64,000 nucleotides of DNA from Candidatus Zixiibacteriota bacterium. Lineage in GTDB: Bacteria; Zixibacteria; MSB-5A5; DG-27. Shown piece by piece: positions 16,488-24,691 of the stretch. The notes beneath the pieces were generated by a model. That model was not told the DNA's origin. It made no database searches and saw only the letters and a list, made by a program, of their open reading frames with translations. The stretch is from NCBI GenBank assembly GCA_030605835.1, contig JAUWHO010000029.1:1-64000 (forward strand), read 5' to 3'. Within the stretch, counting starts at the first letter, position 1. Each line of letters begins with the position of its first letter. The translations under genes and the position numbers were made by a program.

Positions 16488-17714
16488 TCAGTCCAGATCT
16501 GTTCTGTGTTTACTCAAAGCATAACGACAAGCATCCAGAGCCCTCCGGGCGTTATCATTCCAGGTGTAGTTCTCCACGATGGTTTTGCGGGCCGCCTGCC
16601 CTAACTGTCTGCGAAGCCCAGCATCGTCGAGCAGCTTTTTGATTTTGTCAAGCATCTCGGTTCGGTTGCCGGGTTCGTAAAGGAAACCGTTCTCCCCGTC
16701 GGTTATCAGCTCCGCCAGCTGCCCCTGACGTGGGGCCACCACCGGTTTAGCCATGGCCATATACTCGAAGATCTTCAGCGGCGAAAAGTAGAAAAACTCC
16801 ATCGGGGGATAGGGTGCCACCAGGATATCCATCGCCGCCAAGTACTCCGGCATTTCCTTGTAGGGAACCAACCCGGTGAAGATCACCCGGTCGGAGTAAG
16901 GAGGCCTTATCTTCTCCAAATACCTCTCACTGGGAGCCTCCCCGACGAGGGCGAAACGGACTTCAGGATGATAGTCAGCCAGGCTGGGAATCGCTTCCAG
17001 AAAGGAATCGATTCCGTGCCAGGCCTTAAAACCTCCGGAGAAGCCGATCACCAACTTCCCCTGCAGACCCCACTTCTGTCGGACTCTCGCGGGCGAGCTC
17101 TCCGGAGAAAACCGGTGGGGGTCGGCCCCGTTGGGGTTGACGAAAATCCTCTCGGCGGGCACCCCTTTTTTCACGAAATAATCCTTCAGGGGGTTAGTCA
17201 CCACCGTGATGGCATCTGCCCACTGGTTTGTCTTCACCTCCATGAAGTTCAAAAGGGAGGGGAAAAGGATTCTCCTCTCAACAAATGCCTCCTTCTCGAA
17301 AAGCGGGGCATTGACCTCCCAGACGAAGGGGATTTTCTTCAGCTTTGCCGCCAACAGGGAGGAGACCACGAAGCTTTTGCGGACTATGAGGAGGTCGGGT
17401 TTCTCGCGAGAGAGTATCCAAAGCTCCCTTCCAAAGGAACGGAGATTTCTGAGGAGGAAACCCAACTGCCACAGCACTGCACTCCTCATTCCCGCGGTGG
17501 GCCGGGAGGCCAAACCTCTCTTACCTCCGGCAGATTCAGAGGCAGTACGGTTCGACTCCCTATCCGGGATCCCCTCGAGAGGATCCCGGAAATCAGGATG
17601 CATATGGAACGCCTTGAGCTCGGGCACCAGCCCTCGGAAGGCCCCCAGAAACCCCACGATATGAATCCTGGGACCCACCACTTTGCCAGAGTATGTCAAG
17701 TAAACGATCTTCAT
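16488..17714 (-). CDS. glycosyltransferase family 4 protein
   Basis: A 408-residue GT-B glycosyltransferase that adds a sugar from a nucleotide-sugar donor during assembly of the surface glycan. The N-terminal half begins MKIVYLTYSGKVVG; the C-terminal donor-binding domain contains LVIGFSGGFKAWHGIDSFLEA, VRFALVGEAPS, VIFTGLVPYKEMPEYLAAMDILVAPY and the E-x7-E-like FFYFSPLKIFEYMAMAKPVVAP. I chose the ATG at 17714, since homologues begin with MKI; a TTG at 17729 would overlap the flippase stop. The enzyme is probably cytoplasmic or membrane-associated. Acceptor and donor unknown. Confidence 0.9.
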   Translation of the reverse strand: MKIVYLTYSGKVVGPRIHIVGFLGAFRGLVPELKAFHMHPDFRDPLEGIPDRESNRTASESAGGKRGLASRPTAGMRSAVLWQLGFLLRNLRSFGRELWILSREKPDLLIVRKSFVVSSLLAAKLKKIPFVWEVNAPLFEKEAFVERRILFPSLLNFMEVKTNQWADAITVVTNPLKDYFVKKGVPAERIFVNPNGADPHRFSPESSPARVRQKWGLQGKLVIGFSGGFKAWHGIDSFLEAIPSLADYHPEVRFALVGEAPSERYLEKIRPPYSDRVIFTGLVPYKEMPEYLAAMDILVAPYPPMEFFYFSPLKIFEYMAMAKPVVAPRQGQLAELITDGENGFLYEPGNRTEMLDKIKKLLDDAGLRRQLGQAARKTIVENYTWNDNARRALDACRYALSKHRTDLD

Positions 17715-17725
17715 CTCGGGGATTC

Positions 17726-19168
17726 TCAAACTCTGGCCAATTTGCGGGCAGCATCTCGGAGTAGGCGGAGCTCATCGGCATCAAAGGCTTGGACCGCAAA
17801 CAGAAAGAAGAAATAGATCAGGATCCCCAGAGGGATGACGAGAAAGATGTTCCATCTCTGCACGAGAAGAAGACCTCCTCCCATGACCAGCCCGCCCAAG
17901 ATCGGCTTCAGCAGGGTGTTTAAGGGCTCGAAATCCGCCTTCAAGTAAGGTCGGGCACAAAAGAGGGCGGCTACGAAGACGAAACCTTGGGCCAGCAGTA
18001 TCGATATGGCGGAGCCGAGGGCCGAGAAAGGCGGCACCAAAATCAGATTGGAGACCACGCTGATTCCGGCGGAGATGCCCATGATCCAGAGAAGCGTCTT
18101 TTCACGTTTGACTGCAATCAGGACGGAACCTAGGGCGTAGTTCAGGAAGGTGATGAGCAGTCCCCACATCACTATTCGCAAGACTTCGGCGGCGGCGGCG
18201 AATTTGGGACCGTAGATTAAGCCGATTATCCCTTGGGGAAGGACCGTGGAGCCGATCGCCAGGGCAAACCCGATGATGAAAAGATACTTGAAGGAATATC
18301 TGAAGGCCTTCCCGAACGACTCTGTGGCAGATTCAGCCGCAAACTTCGACATCGCCGGCAGAAACCCTCCCCGGATCCCGATCGGAATGAAGGAGAATAT
18401 CATCCACAACCGCATGGCGGCGGCATAGATGCCGGTTACCTCGTCTCCTTTCAAGAAGGACAATACCAACACCCCAACCCGTCCCTGAATCATCGTCACC
18501 AGCGCCAAAGCCACGAAGGGAAAACCTCCCTTGAGAACCTCCTTGGCGACTGCGGGGTCGAATTTCAGGCGGATCGGTTTGATCTTTTTGTGGATTAGAA
18601 ACAGCGAGATTGAAAAGGATAGGAGCTTCACCGTCGCCAAAACCACCACCAATTCCACCAGCCCGTAACCTAAGATGATTATCCCCCAACCTAAAAGCCA
18701 ATACATGACGCTCAGCGCCAGACGGGTTATGGCCTCGTATTCAGCCTTTTGATGGGCGCGGAAGAAGGCGCAATTATAAAGCACGAAGTTCTGAAAGATG
18801 GTGTCCACGGAGCAGATATAGACCACCAACAGCTTGAGGTCTTTGATTCCCAGAAGGTGGGCCAGCCCGATGACTACAAGCAGATAGGGAATCGCCAAGA
18901 AGACCTTGATCAGGGCTATATTGGCCCAGTAGGACTGGGTCTTTTCCCGGTCGCGGGCGATCTCTCTGACGATGAGAGGCTCAAAGCCAAACTTGTTTAT
19001 GAGCCCCAAAAGCTCCGTGAAAGCCAGCCCAAAGGCCAAGACCCCGAAGTTCTCAGCGCCCAAAAGCCGGGCGATGGCCATGAAGAGGAGGAGCCCGAAA
19101 GCCTTTCGGGCCACCTCCACCAGCACTAAAACCCCGGTGTTCTTGGCAACGACTCTGGCCTCGCCCAT
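17726..19168 (-). CDS. oligosaccharide flippase, Wzx-like
   Basis: A 480-residue polytopic membrane protein of the MATE/MOP superfamily with about 12-14 hydrophobic segments. It is expected to flip undecaprenyl-linked glycan units across the inner membrane. The N-terminus VLVLVEVARKAFGLLLFMAIARLLGAENFGVLAFGLAF is the usual start of this family; a hydrophilic loop near 265-290 is followed by RYSFKYLFIIGFALAIGSTVLPQGIIGLIYG. It lies four bases after the ligase/polymerase gene and its stop touches the glycosyltransferase start. Confidence 0.92.
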   Translation of the reverse strand: MGEARVVAKNTGVLVLVEVARKAFGLLLFMAIARLLGAENFGVLAFGLAFTELLGLINKFGFEPLIVREIARDREKTQSYWANIALIKVFLAIPYLLVVIGLAHLLGIKDLKLLVVYICSVDTIFQNFVLYNCAFFRAHQKAEYEAITRLALSVMYWLLGWGIIILGYGLVELVVVLATVKLLSFSISLFLIHKKIKPIRLKFDPAVAKEVLKGGFPFVALALVTMIQGRVGVLVLSFLKGDEVTGIYAAAMRLWMIFSFIPIGIRGGFLPAMSKFAAESATESFGKAFRYSFKYLFIIGFALAIGSTVLPQGIIGLIYGPKFAAAAEVLRIVMWGLLITFLNYALGSVLIAVKREKTLLWIMGISAGISVVSNLILVPPFSALGSAISILLAQGFVFVAALFCARPYLKADFEPLNTLLKPILGGLVMGGGLLLVQRWNIFLVIPLGILIYFFFLFAVQAFDADELRLLRDAARKLARV

Positions 19169-19172
19169 AAAT

Positions 19173-20744
19173 CTATGTGGAGCTCTTTTCCAAAAAGCCG
19201 GTTTTGTGGGCTTCCTCGTCGGGCATCTTTCCCAGCGCGATGATCAACCCCAACATCGCCCAGGACATCGGCCCGTAACCGATCTCGTAGATGTTGAAAA
19301 AGGCGGTGACAAACCAGGTGATTTCCCCGCCCAAAAGACCCCAGATAATGGCCGCCAGAAAATGGTTTTTCCCCTTGGCAGATTTATACCCCCGCCAGAA
19401 TACCGCAAAGAGGAAGGCACACAAAAACACCGCCGCCCCGATACCGCTTTCGCAGGCTATCAGGAGGGGCATGTTGTGCACCAGCGCCAATCCAGACCAG
19501 CCGGCAGCCTCCGGGGTGTCGTCATATCTCCTCTTCTCCGCCTTGAAATGCCCCAGCCCCACTCCCAGAATTGGATTGGCGGCGATCATATTCAAAGCCA
19601 CCCGGCTCATGGGAATACGGGGGTTGTCGAGGAAATCCCTGTAGGCGGCCTCCAGCGGAGAAAAACCGGGGAAACGGTACTTCGATTCCTCCAAGTAGAG
19701 CCGCGCCCGGAAATCGCTGGAGACCAGTAGCAGCAGACAGAAGACCGTCAGTCCCGTGACTGCGAAGTAGAGAAGAATTCTGCGGGCAGCTACCCCACGT
19801 CGGCGCAGGCTCAGAAACATGATCATCGGCACCGATGTCAAAGCCCCCAACCAGCCGGACCGCGACAGGGTGAAATAGAGAGTGGCCAAGGAGAAGAGCG
19901 TAACTCCGGACAAAAGCCACAGATGTCTCCTCTTTATCCGCTCCACGAACATGAGAGCCAAAAAGATCGGCCACATGGAACCGATGAATCTCGCCAGGCC
20001 GTTGGGATGGGCGGTGGTGCCGGTAACTCGAGAAACATACTTGAGTCCGACCGCGGTCTCCTTGGTTTCGCCCCCGAGGATATCTAAGCCCAGAGTGCTG
20101 CCGGTCGCTTTCTGCAGGAATCCCAGACCGTCCTGAAAACAGAGAAGCAAAAGGAATATCCAGAGCAAGCCTTTGAGTTGAGTTCCGTTCTTGATGGCTT
20201 TAGAGAAGTAGAGATAATACAGGAAAATCTTTGCCACCAAGATGACCTGGAAGAGGCTCCTCACCGGAGAGATGGCCACGAAGCTTGAGGCCACCACGAA
20301 AACGAAGTATAAGACGAAGAGGAGGTTGGGCTTCTCCAGCAGATCCAGGCGCTCTTCCCCGTAAGCGATCTTCTTGAACCAGGTCAGAAGAAGGTAAAAG
20401 AATATGACATCAGGGAGGGTGATCCTTATTCCCGGCAAGATTCCACGAACTAACTGGTGGTTGTAATAATCGGAATGTTGGTAGAATAAGTTGACGTCGA
20501 TCCCTATGAAGCAGAAAGCAAAAAAGGTCCCCGCCAGAACGAAAAGCTCGAAGTGCCCAACAGCGTAATTGAGGACCAGGATGACGCCCAAGCTTGCGAT
20601 GCCGAAGACGAAGAGTGCCAGGGGCATTCTACCCCCGCCGCTGGCGGTCAAAACGATGACCCCCGCCAAGGCCCCAGCAATTACGACCGTAATAAAGAAA
20701 GACCAGATCTGGGAGCTGGAGGTGGGTTGGGCGGTCCGGTTCAA
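19173..20744 (-). CDS. O-antigen ligase/polymerase family membrane protein (Wzy/WaaL-like)
   Basis: A 523-residue protein with 12 or more membrane segments. A large loop lies near residues 340-420 and contains NPILGVGLGHFKAEKRR, the Wzy_C-type signature, preceded by RVTGTTAHPNGLARFIGSMWP. The protein would polymerise flipped glycan units or ligate them to an acceptor in the periplasm; presence of wzx and wzz favours polymerase. It starts at TTG behind GGAGG. The distinction between polymerase and ligase cannot be made from sequence alone. Confidence 0.88.
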   Translation of the reverse strand: MNRTAQPTSSSQIWSFFITVVIAGALAGVIVLTASGGGRMPLALFVFGIASLGVILVLNYAVGHFELFVLAGTFFAFCFIGIDVNLFYQHSDYYNHQLVRGILPGIRITLPDVIFFYLLLTWFKKIAYGEERLDLLEKPNLLFVLYFVFVVASSFVAISPVRSLFQVILVAKIFLYYLYFSKAIKNGTQLKGLLWIFLLLLCFQDGLGFLQKATGSTLGLDILGGETKETAVGLKYVSRVTGTTAHPNGLARFIGSMWPIFLALMFVERIKRRHLWLLSGVTLFSLATLYFTLSRSGWLGALTSVPMIMFLSLRRRGVAARRILLYFAVTGLTVFCLLLLVSSDFRARLYLEESKYRFPGFSPLEAAYRDFLDNPRIPMSRVALNMIAANPILGVGLGHFKAEKRRYDDTPEAAGWSGLALVHNMPLLIACESGIGAAVFLCAFLFAVFWRGYKSAKGKNHFLAAIIWGLLGGEITWFVTAFFNIYEIGYGPMSWAMLGLIIALGKMPDEEAHKTGFLEKSST

Positions 20745-20783
20745 ATTCTAACCTCCGGGTAAAGGTTAACGCTCCCTGTAGAG

Positions 20784-22907
20784 CTACATCCTGCGATAGA
20801 AGAAGCTGGGTATATGCTCCACCCGGAAATTCAGGGCGATCCCGTAGATTCTGAGCTGGGCCCTCTCCAGGCTCAAGATGGCCCGCTGCACCACCTCACG
20901 TCGGGTCTTGCCCGCCCCCAGGACCAATACCACCGCATCTCCCAAGGAGGCGATCTCCAGGATCTCCGGAGAGTGCAAAATCGGTGGGGCGTCAACCACC
21001 ACCACAGTAGTGCCGATTTCCCGCAACCTCTCGATAACTCCCTTTACCCTGGTGGCCAGGGGCAAGAGATTGAACTCGCCCACCAGGTTGTCCATCTCCA
21101 AGAGGTTCAGATTCGGGAGGCGGGTGGCGTTGAAGGCCGCCGTCAGCTCCTGGGTTCCTATCATCGCGGCAGTACTGACGCTGCCGCCGTTGGATAGGGA
21201 GGGGGGACCGGAATGTCTCCCGGGACGACCGAAGCTTATGTTCATGGTCTCCATGGAAAGGGCTTCCTGGGCATCCTCGCTCAAGGCTTTTTGGAGCGAG
21301 CCACACCTCAAGCAGACCGTCTCCCCCAGGCTCTCCTCCGCGACGATGCGCGCTAAACCCGAGGAGACGGTGGTAACCCCCTCGCCCTTGGTGCTGCTGG
21401 AGATTATAATGACTCTGAAGTTGAGATTGGGATCGGCTTTCTTGATCTGTCTCCAGAGATGGTCACATTCGGTCGCCAGCTTCGGAAGGGAAATCTCCAG
21501 GGAGCGGGGAGAGACCACCTCGGCTTTCTCCGCCATGGGAATGGAGGCCAAAACCGGAAGCTTGAGTCTGCTCTCCACCTCCTCCACGCTGCCGAGGCCG
21601 TGGTCCAAATACTCTTTGAAGAAGGCGAATCCAACCCCGCCGAACAGACCGATCAATATCGAGACTATGAAGTTCAAGGGGAGGTTGGGGAAGGAGGGCT
21701 TGGTGGGAACCGTAGCCTTCTCCAAAACCCTCACGCTGGAGATCTTCTGGTTGTCCATGGCGCTCTGGACCCGAGCCTCCTCGGTCTTCTGCTGGTAAAG
21801 AAGGTAGTTATTTCTGGCCTCCTCCACGATCAAGTTGAGCCGATCGTACTCCGCCTCCTTCCACTCGAGGCCTTTGAGGGCGGCGCGAACCTCCTTGATG
21901 TCCCTGCTGTAAATCTGTCGCAGGCCCGCAATCTCTATGCCCAGGCGCTCTTTGGTGACCTCTATCTTTCTGTCGATATCCCTCACTGCCTTGTGGTCCT
22001 CGCCGTAGGTCTCCACCGTGGCGGTACGCTGAAGTTCTAAGTTGATTATCTCCCCTTTTAGGGATCTGAGCAGTTCGTCGTCGGAGGCGCTGGCCATCTC
22101 CATGGGGTCTTCAGTCCCTCTGGTGCCGGTCAGGTTTCTGAGGTTTATCTCCGCCGTCGCCAGGCGCCCGAGGTAGTTCGTCTTCTGCTGCTTGATGTCG
22201 AAGATGTCGTTTCTCCCGGTGAAGCTTCTGAGACCGGCGGCAGCTTCGTCCAACCGCTGTTTATAGATCCCCGCTTGATCCTCCAAAAACAGGGCGGCGC
22301 CACTGACGCGATGTACCTCGATATGACGCTCGATGTAAGACTCCAGGAGAGTGTTGACCACCTTGGCTGCCCTTCTGGGATTCTTGTCGGTGTAAGTTAC
22401 CTGCAAAACGTTGGTGAGGGTGATCGGCTCCACCCTGATCTTTCTAGACAACCTGCCGATGGCGGCGGTGGTGGGGTCCATCTCCGGGGCACCCGAAAGG
22501 GGAGCGAACAATTTCGAGATCCCTTCCGAAATCCCTGACAGGGCGTCTAGAAGAGGCCCTCGGGATGCCTCTTTACCTGGTGCTCGGGTCAACCCCACCT
22601 CACTGACCACCCTGGCCAAAACCGGCCGCGAATACATCAACTGGATCTCCGACATGACGTCGCTCTGGCTCAGCTGGCTGATGGGTCTGACCTCCTGGGC
22701 GGTCGCCCAGGGATAGAAGGGAGCCTGCTCCGTCCCCGGTTTTATCAGGACCTTAGCGGAGGCATTATATTTCGGTGGCAGAACGTAGCTCAACCCCATC
22801 ACCACCACCACCACTGCCACCAGGAAAATCACAATCGTCCACTTCCTCTTGAAAAGCGTGTAAAGGACTTTCCTCTTGGGAAAACCGGTTTCCGTATCAT
22901 TCTGCAT
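20784..22907 (-). CDS. Wzz/GumC-type chain-length protein with degenerate tyrosine-kinase domain
   Basis: A 707-residue inner-membrane protein that controls glycan chain length. An N-terminal membrane helix at about 29-50 is followed by the Wzz domain (YNASAKVLIKPGT), a long periplasmic coiled-coil region with LSESYIERHIEVHR-like segments, and a second helix at about 420-440 preceded by the Pro-rich PTKPSFPNLP. The cytoplasmic C-terminal part is related to bacterial tyrosine kinases (BY-kinases), but the P-loop reads SSSTKGEGVTTV: the Lys of GKS/T is Val, and the Walker A' Asp motif is replaced (VCLRCGSLQ). The VVVVDAPP strand is kept, and no Tyr-rich tail is present. It is probably a catalytically dead kinase module. 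ATG start behind GAGGAGGAG. Confidence 0.88.
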   Translation of the reverse strand: MQNDTETGFPKRKVLYTLFKRKWTIVIFLVAVVVVVMGLSYVLPPKYNASAKVLIKPGTEQAPFYPWATAQEVRPISQLSQSDVMSEIQLMYSRPVLARVVSEVGLTRAPGKEASRGPLLDALSGISEGISKLFAPLSGAPEMDPTTAAIGRLSRKIRVEPITLTNVLQVTYTDKNPRRAAKVVNTLLESYIERHIEVHRVSGAALFLEDQAGIYKQRLDEAAAGLRSFTGRNDIFDIKQQKTNYLGRLATAEINLRNLTGTRGTEDPMEMASASDDELLRSLKGEIINLELQRTATVETYGEDHKAVRDIDRKIEVTKERLGIEIAGLRQIYSRDIKEVRAALKGLEWKEAEYDRLNLIVEEARNNYLLYQQKTEEARVQSAMDNQKISSVRVLEKATVPTKPSFPNLPLNFIVSILIGLFGGVGFAFFKEYLDHGLGSVEEVESRLKLPVLASIPMAEKAEVVSPRSLEISLPKLATECDHLWRQIKKADPNLNFRVIIISSSTKGEGVTTVSSGLARIVAEESLGETVCLRCGSLQKALSEDAQEALSMETMNISFGRPGRHSGPPSLSNGGSVSTAAMIGTQELTAAFNATRLPNLNLLEMDNLVGEFNLLPLATRVKGVIERLREIGTTVVVVDAPPILHSPEILEIASLGDAVVLVLGAGKTRREVVQRAILSLERAQLRIYGIALNFRVEHIPSFFYRRM

Positions 22908-22925
22908 TTTTGTGCTCCTCCTCGG

Positions 22926-22944
22926 AAACAGATTGAATCTGTTT
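22926..22944. promoter_or_regulatory. perfect palindrome between promoter and wzz-like gene
   Basis: AAACAGATT G AATCTGTTT has two 9-base perfect arms and one central base. It lies between the -10 box (22964-22969) and the start codon at 22907 on the - strand, a repressor-like position, so I take it as a candidate operator for the polysaccharide operon. Confidence 0.45.
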
Positions 22945-22963
22945 TAACCCCGTGCAAACTCTT

Positions 22964-22991
22964 AATATACGCAGTCGTGACTCTTTGTCAA
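22964..22991 (-). promoter_or_regulatory. sigma-70-type promoter for the polysaccharide operon
   Basis: On the - strand, TTGACA (22986-22991) and TATATT (22964-22969) are separated by 16 bases. It would start a transcript about 50 bases before the wzz-like gene and read through to the deacetylase. Confidence 0.7.
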
Positions 22992-23064
22992 ATAAAAACA
23001 CTACCCTGTATCTGAAATCCTTCTCTATATCGGTTTTAAAACCTCTGGGTTTAAACTCGAAAAG

Positions 23065-24168
23065 CTATTTCCCCTTCAAAAGCCTCTCGAAGAGCTTCTC
23101 GTATTCGTCAGTTATCGCCCCCCAGTTATAATGCTTCTCAATTCTGTCGAGAGCTGATACGCCCTTCTCCCTGACCAGTTCCGGAGAGCCGAGCAGCTCT
23201 TTTAAGACCTCCGCCAGACTGTCTGTTCCAACTTTGCCGTCGTAAGAGAAACCACAATCTCCGATCGTCTCCAAGTTCTCGGGGGTGTTGTTGACCACGG
23301 CGCACTTACCACAGGCCATCGCTTCCAGCAGAGCCGGGTGGGTCCCCCCCACCCCGGAGGTCTCCACGAAAAGGTACGAGTTGGAGCTCAACTCCCGATA
23401 TCCCTCCCCGAAAAGATAACCGGTAAAGATGATGTTGGGGTTGGAGGTGCTTCCCAGGGAGTCGATATACTCTTCGGCGTAGTGTGCATAACCGACGATT
23501 ACGCACTTCATATCGGTCTTTAGCTTTTCGAAGGCTCCAACCAGATGATGGGCGCAGTTCTCCGGAACCAGCCGCCCCACGAAGAGGAGATACCTCTCCG
23601 GCTCCAGCCTGAACTTCTCCAGATACTCACCCGGGGGAACGTTGATGGCGTTGGCACCATATGCGATATACGTGGAGGCACAGTTGTATTTGTCCTGATA
23701 GTAACGCTGGATCACCCGGGAGTCGGTCACCATCTGGTTGGGCAGCCTGGTAGCTAAAAACTCCGCAAACTGAATGTATTTCTTTGCCAGAGGAGGCCAT
23801 TTTTCTCTTTTCCAGTCCAGGCCGTCGACGTTGAGCACCACCTTCTTTCCGGTGAGGCGCGGTATCCACGAGACGAGACTGTTGCCGGCAATGAACATCA
23901 AGACGATGTCGAAACTGCTGAAAGCGGCATGCCAGGCGGAAACGAAGGAGTGCACAATGGTATCTAAGTATTTGCTCTCGATGGTCGGTAGCTTGAGCAG
24001 TCTCATTCCCCGGTGGGTGGGTCCGGGATGGGTGATGAAATGTGAACGGCAGTAGACTGTGACCTGATGACCCCTTTCGACCAGACGAGCCCCCAACTCT
24101 TCAACGCAAGTCTCAAACCCGCTGTAGTTTGCAGGTATCCCCCTTGTGCCCAGCATCGCTATCTTCAT
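23065..24168 (-). CDS. glycosyltransferase with DUF1972-type N-terminus
   Basis: A 367-residue GT-B enzyme. The N-terminus MKIAMLGTRGIPANYSGFET and ERGHQVTVYCRS are characteristic of the DUF1972 group, which includes rhamnosyltransferases of capsule and exopolysaccharide clusters. NVDGLDWKREKWPPLAKKYI is also typical. The C-terminal half contains YLLFVGRLVPENCAHHLVGAF and the donor-site segment VGGTHPALLEAMACGKCAVVNN. It starts at ATG behind AAGGGG. It lies upstream of the wzz-like gene on the same strand but is separated by a promoter, so it may be transcribed apart or together. The sugar transferred is not known. Confidence 0.9.
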   Translation of the reverse strand: MKIAMLGTRGIPANYSGFETCVEELGARLVERGHQVTVYCRSHFITHPGPTHRGMRLLKLPTIESKYLDTIVHSFVSAWHAAFSSFDIVLMFIAGNSLVSWIPRLTGKKVVLNVDGLDWKREKWPPLAKKYIQFAEFLATRLPNQMVTDSRVIQRYYQDKYNCASTYIAYGANAINVPPGEYLEKFRLEPERYLLFVGRLVPENCAHHLVGAFEKLKTDMKCVIVGYAHYAEEYIDSLGSTSNPNIIFTGYLFGEGYRELSSNSYLFVETSGVGGTHPALLEAMACGKCAVVNNTPENLETIGDCGFSYDGKVGTDSLAEVLKELLGSPELVREKGVSALDRIEKHYNWGAITDEYEKLFERLLKGK

Positions 24169-24484
24169 CCCATTCCCCTTGGGAAATCATCTCCCGGCGG
24201 CAAAACAGAAGTGAGGCACCCCCCAGATTTCGGACTACTCTGATATGGCATTTGTATGAACTTCAGCTTCAAGGCTAAATCGGTCTCCTTCCCATCAGCA
24301 AAGCGGACGAACCTCCCAGCTTACCCCGCTCCGCGATAGCACAAAACGGTTGCGGTCAAGTTCGTGCATCGACAGAACACCCCGATTGCTCAAATATATG
24401 CCTCCAGCAGAAAAAATCAACAGTTTCTTGACAGCTCACGGGTTTCGGCTCACGCAGAATGGGCTTTTTTTGAACATTTTCCCC
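24169..24484. other. intergenic spacer without recognised gene
   Basis: About 315 bases between the divergent glycosyltransferase and the first secreted Asp-box protein. A TTGACA at 24428-24433 has no -10 partner. No convincing coding frame or hairpin seen. Confidence 0.5.
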
Positions 24485-24513
24485 TTGACAAACTCTGTTG
24501 ATGGGTTTATTAT
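24485..24513 (+). promoter_or_regulatory. strong promoter of the first secreted Asp-box gene
   Basis: TTGACA (24485-24490), a 17-base spacer and TATTAT (24508-24513). The layout is repeated before the paralogue at 26895. Transcription should start near 24520 and give a leader of about 170 bases. Confidence 0.8.
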
Positions 24514-24600
24514 TAAACTGCACTGAATTGATTCTGTTAGCTCTTCTTTCTTTTTAGTGTTTTTAGTTTAAGTCAACAGCGCTGAGCAATTCAATGAGTA

Positions 24601-24691
24601 AGGAGGTGATTGTCAAGAGCAATATCTTTCCAAACCCAAACCTATCCACTTCAAACCACAAACCTTAAGAAACTGCAATTAGGAGGTTTAA
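24601..24691 (+). repeat. conserved 5' leader, copy 1, with an upstream Shine-Dalgarno-like block
   Basis: The leader shares blocks with copy 2 (27011-27100): AGGAGGTGATTGTCAA, ATATCTTTC, CTTCAAACCACAAACCTTAA and GCAATTAGGAGGTTTAAATG. The first block is a perfect match to the 16S rRNA tail but lies 90 bases before the gene; the last block is the actual ribosome binding site. Distance from the -10 box to the upstream GGAGG is identical in both copies (89 bases). Confidence 0.8.

Noticed and set aside
16968-17816. 282-residue frame on the + strand
   Set aside because: Antisense to the glycosyltransferase and flippase genes; no start signal.
20878-21798. 306-residue frame on the + strand
   Set aside because: Antisense to the wzz-like gene; sequence has no recognisable domain.
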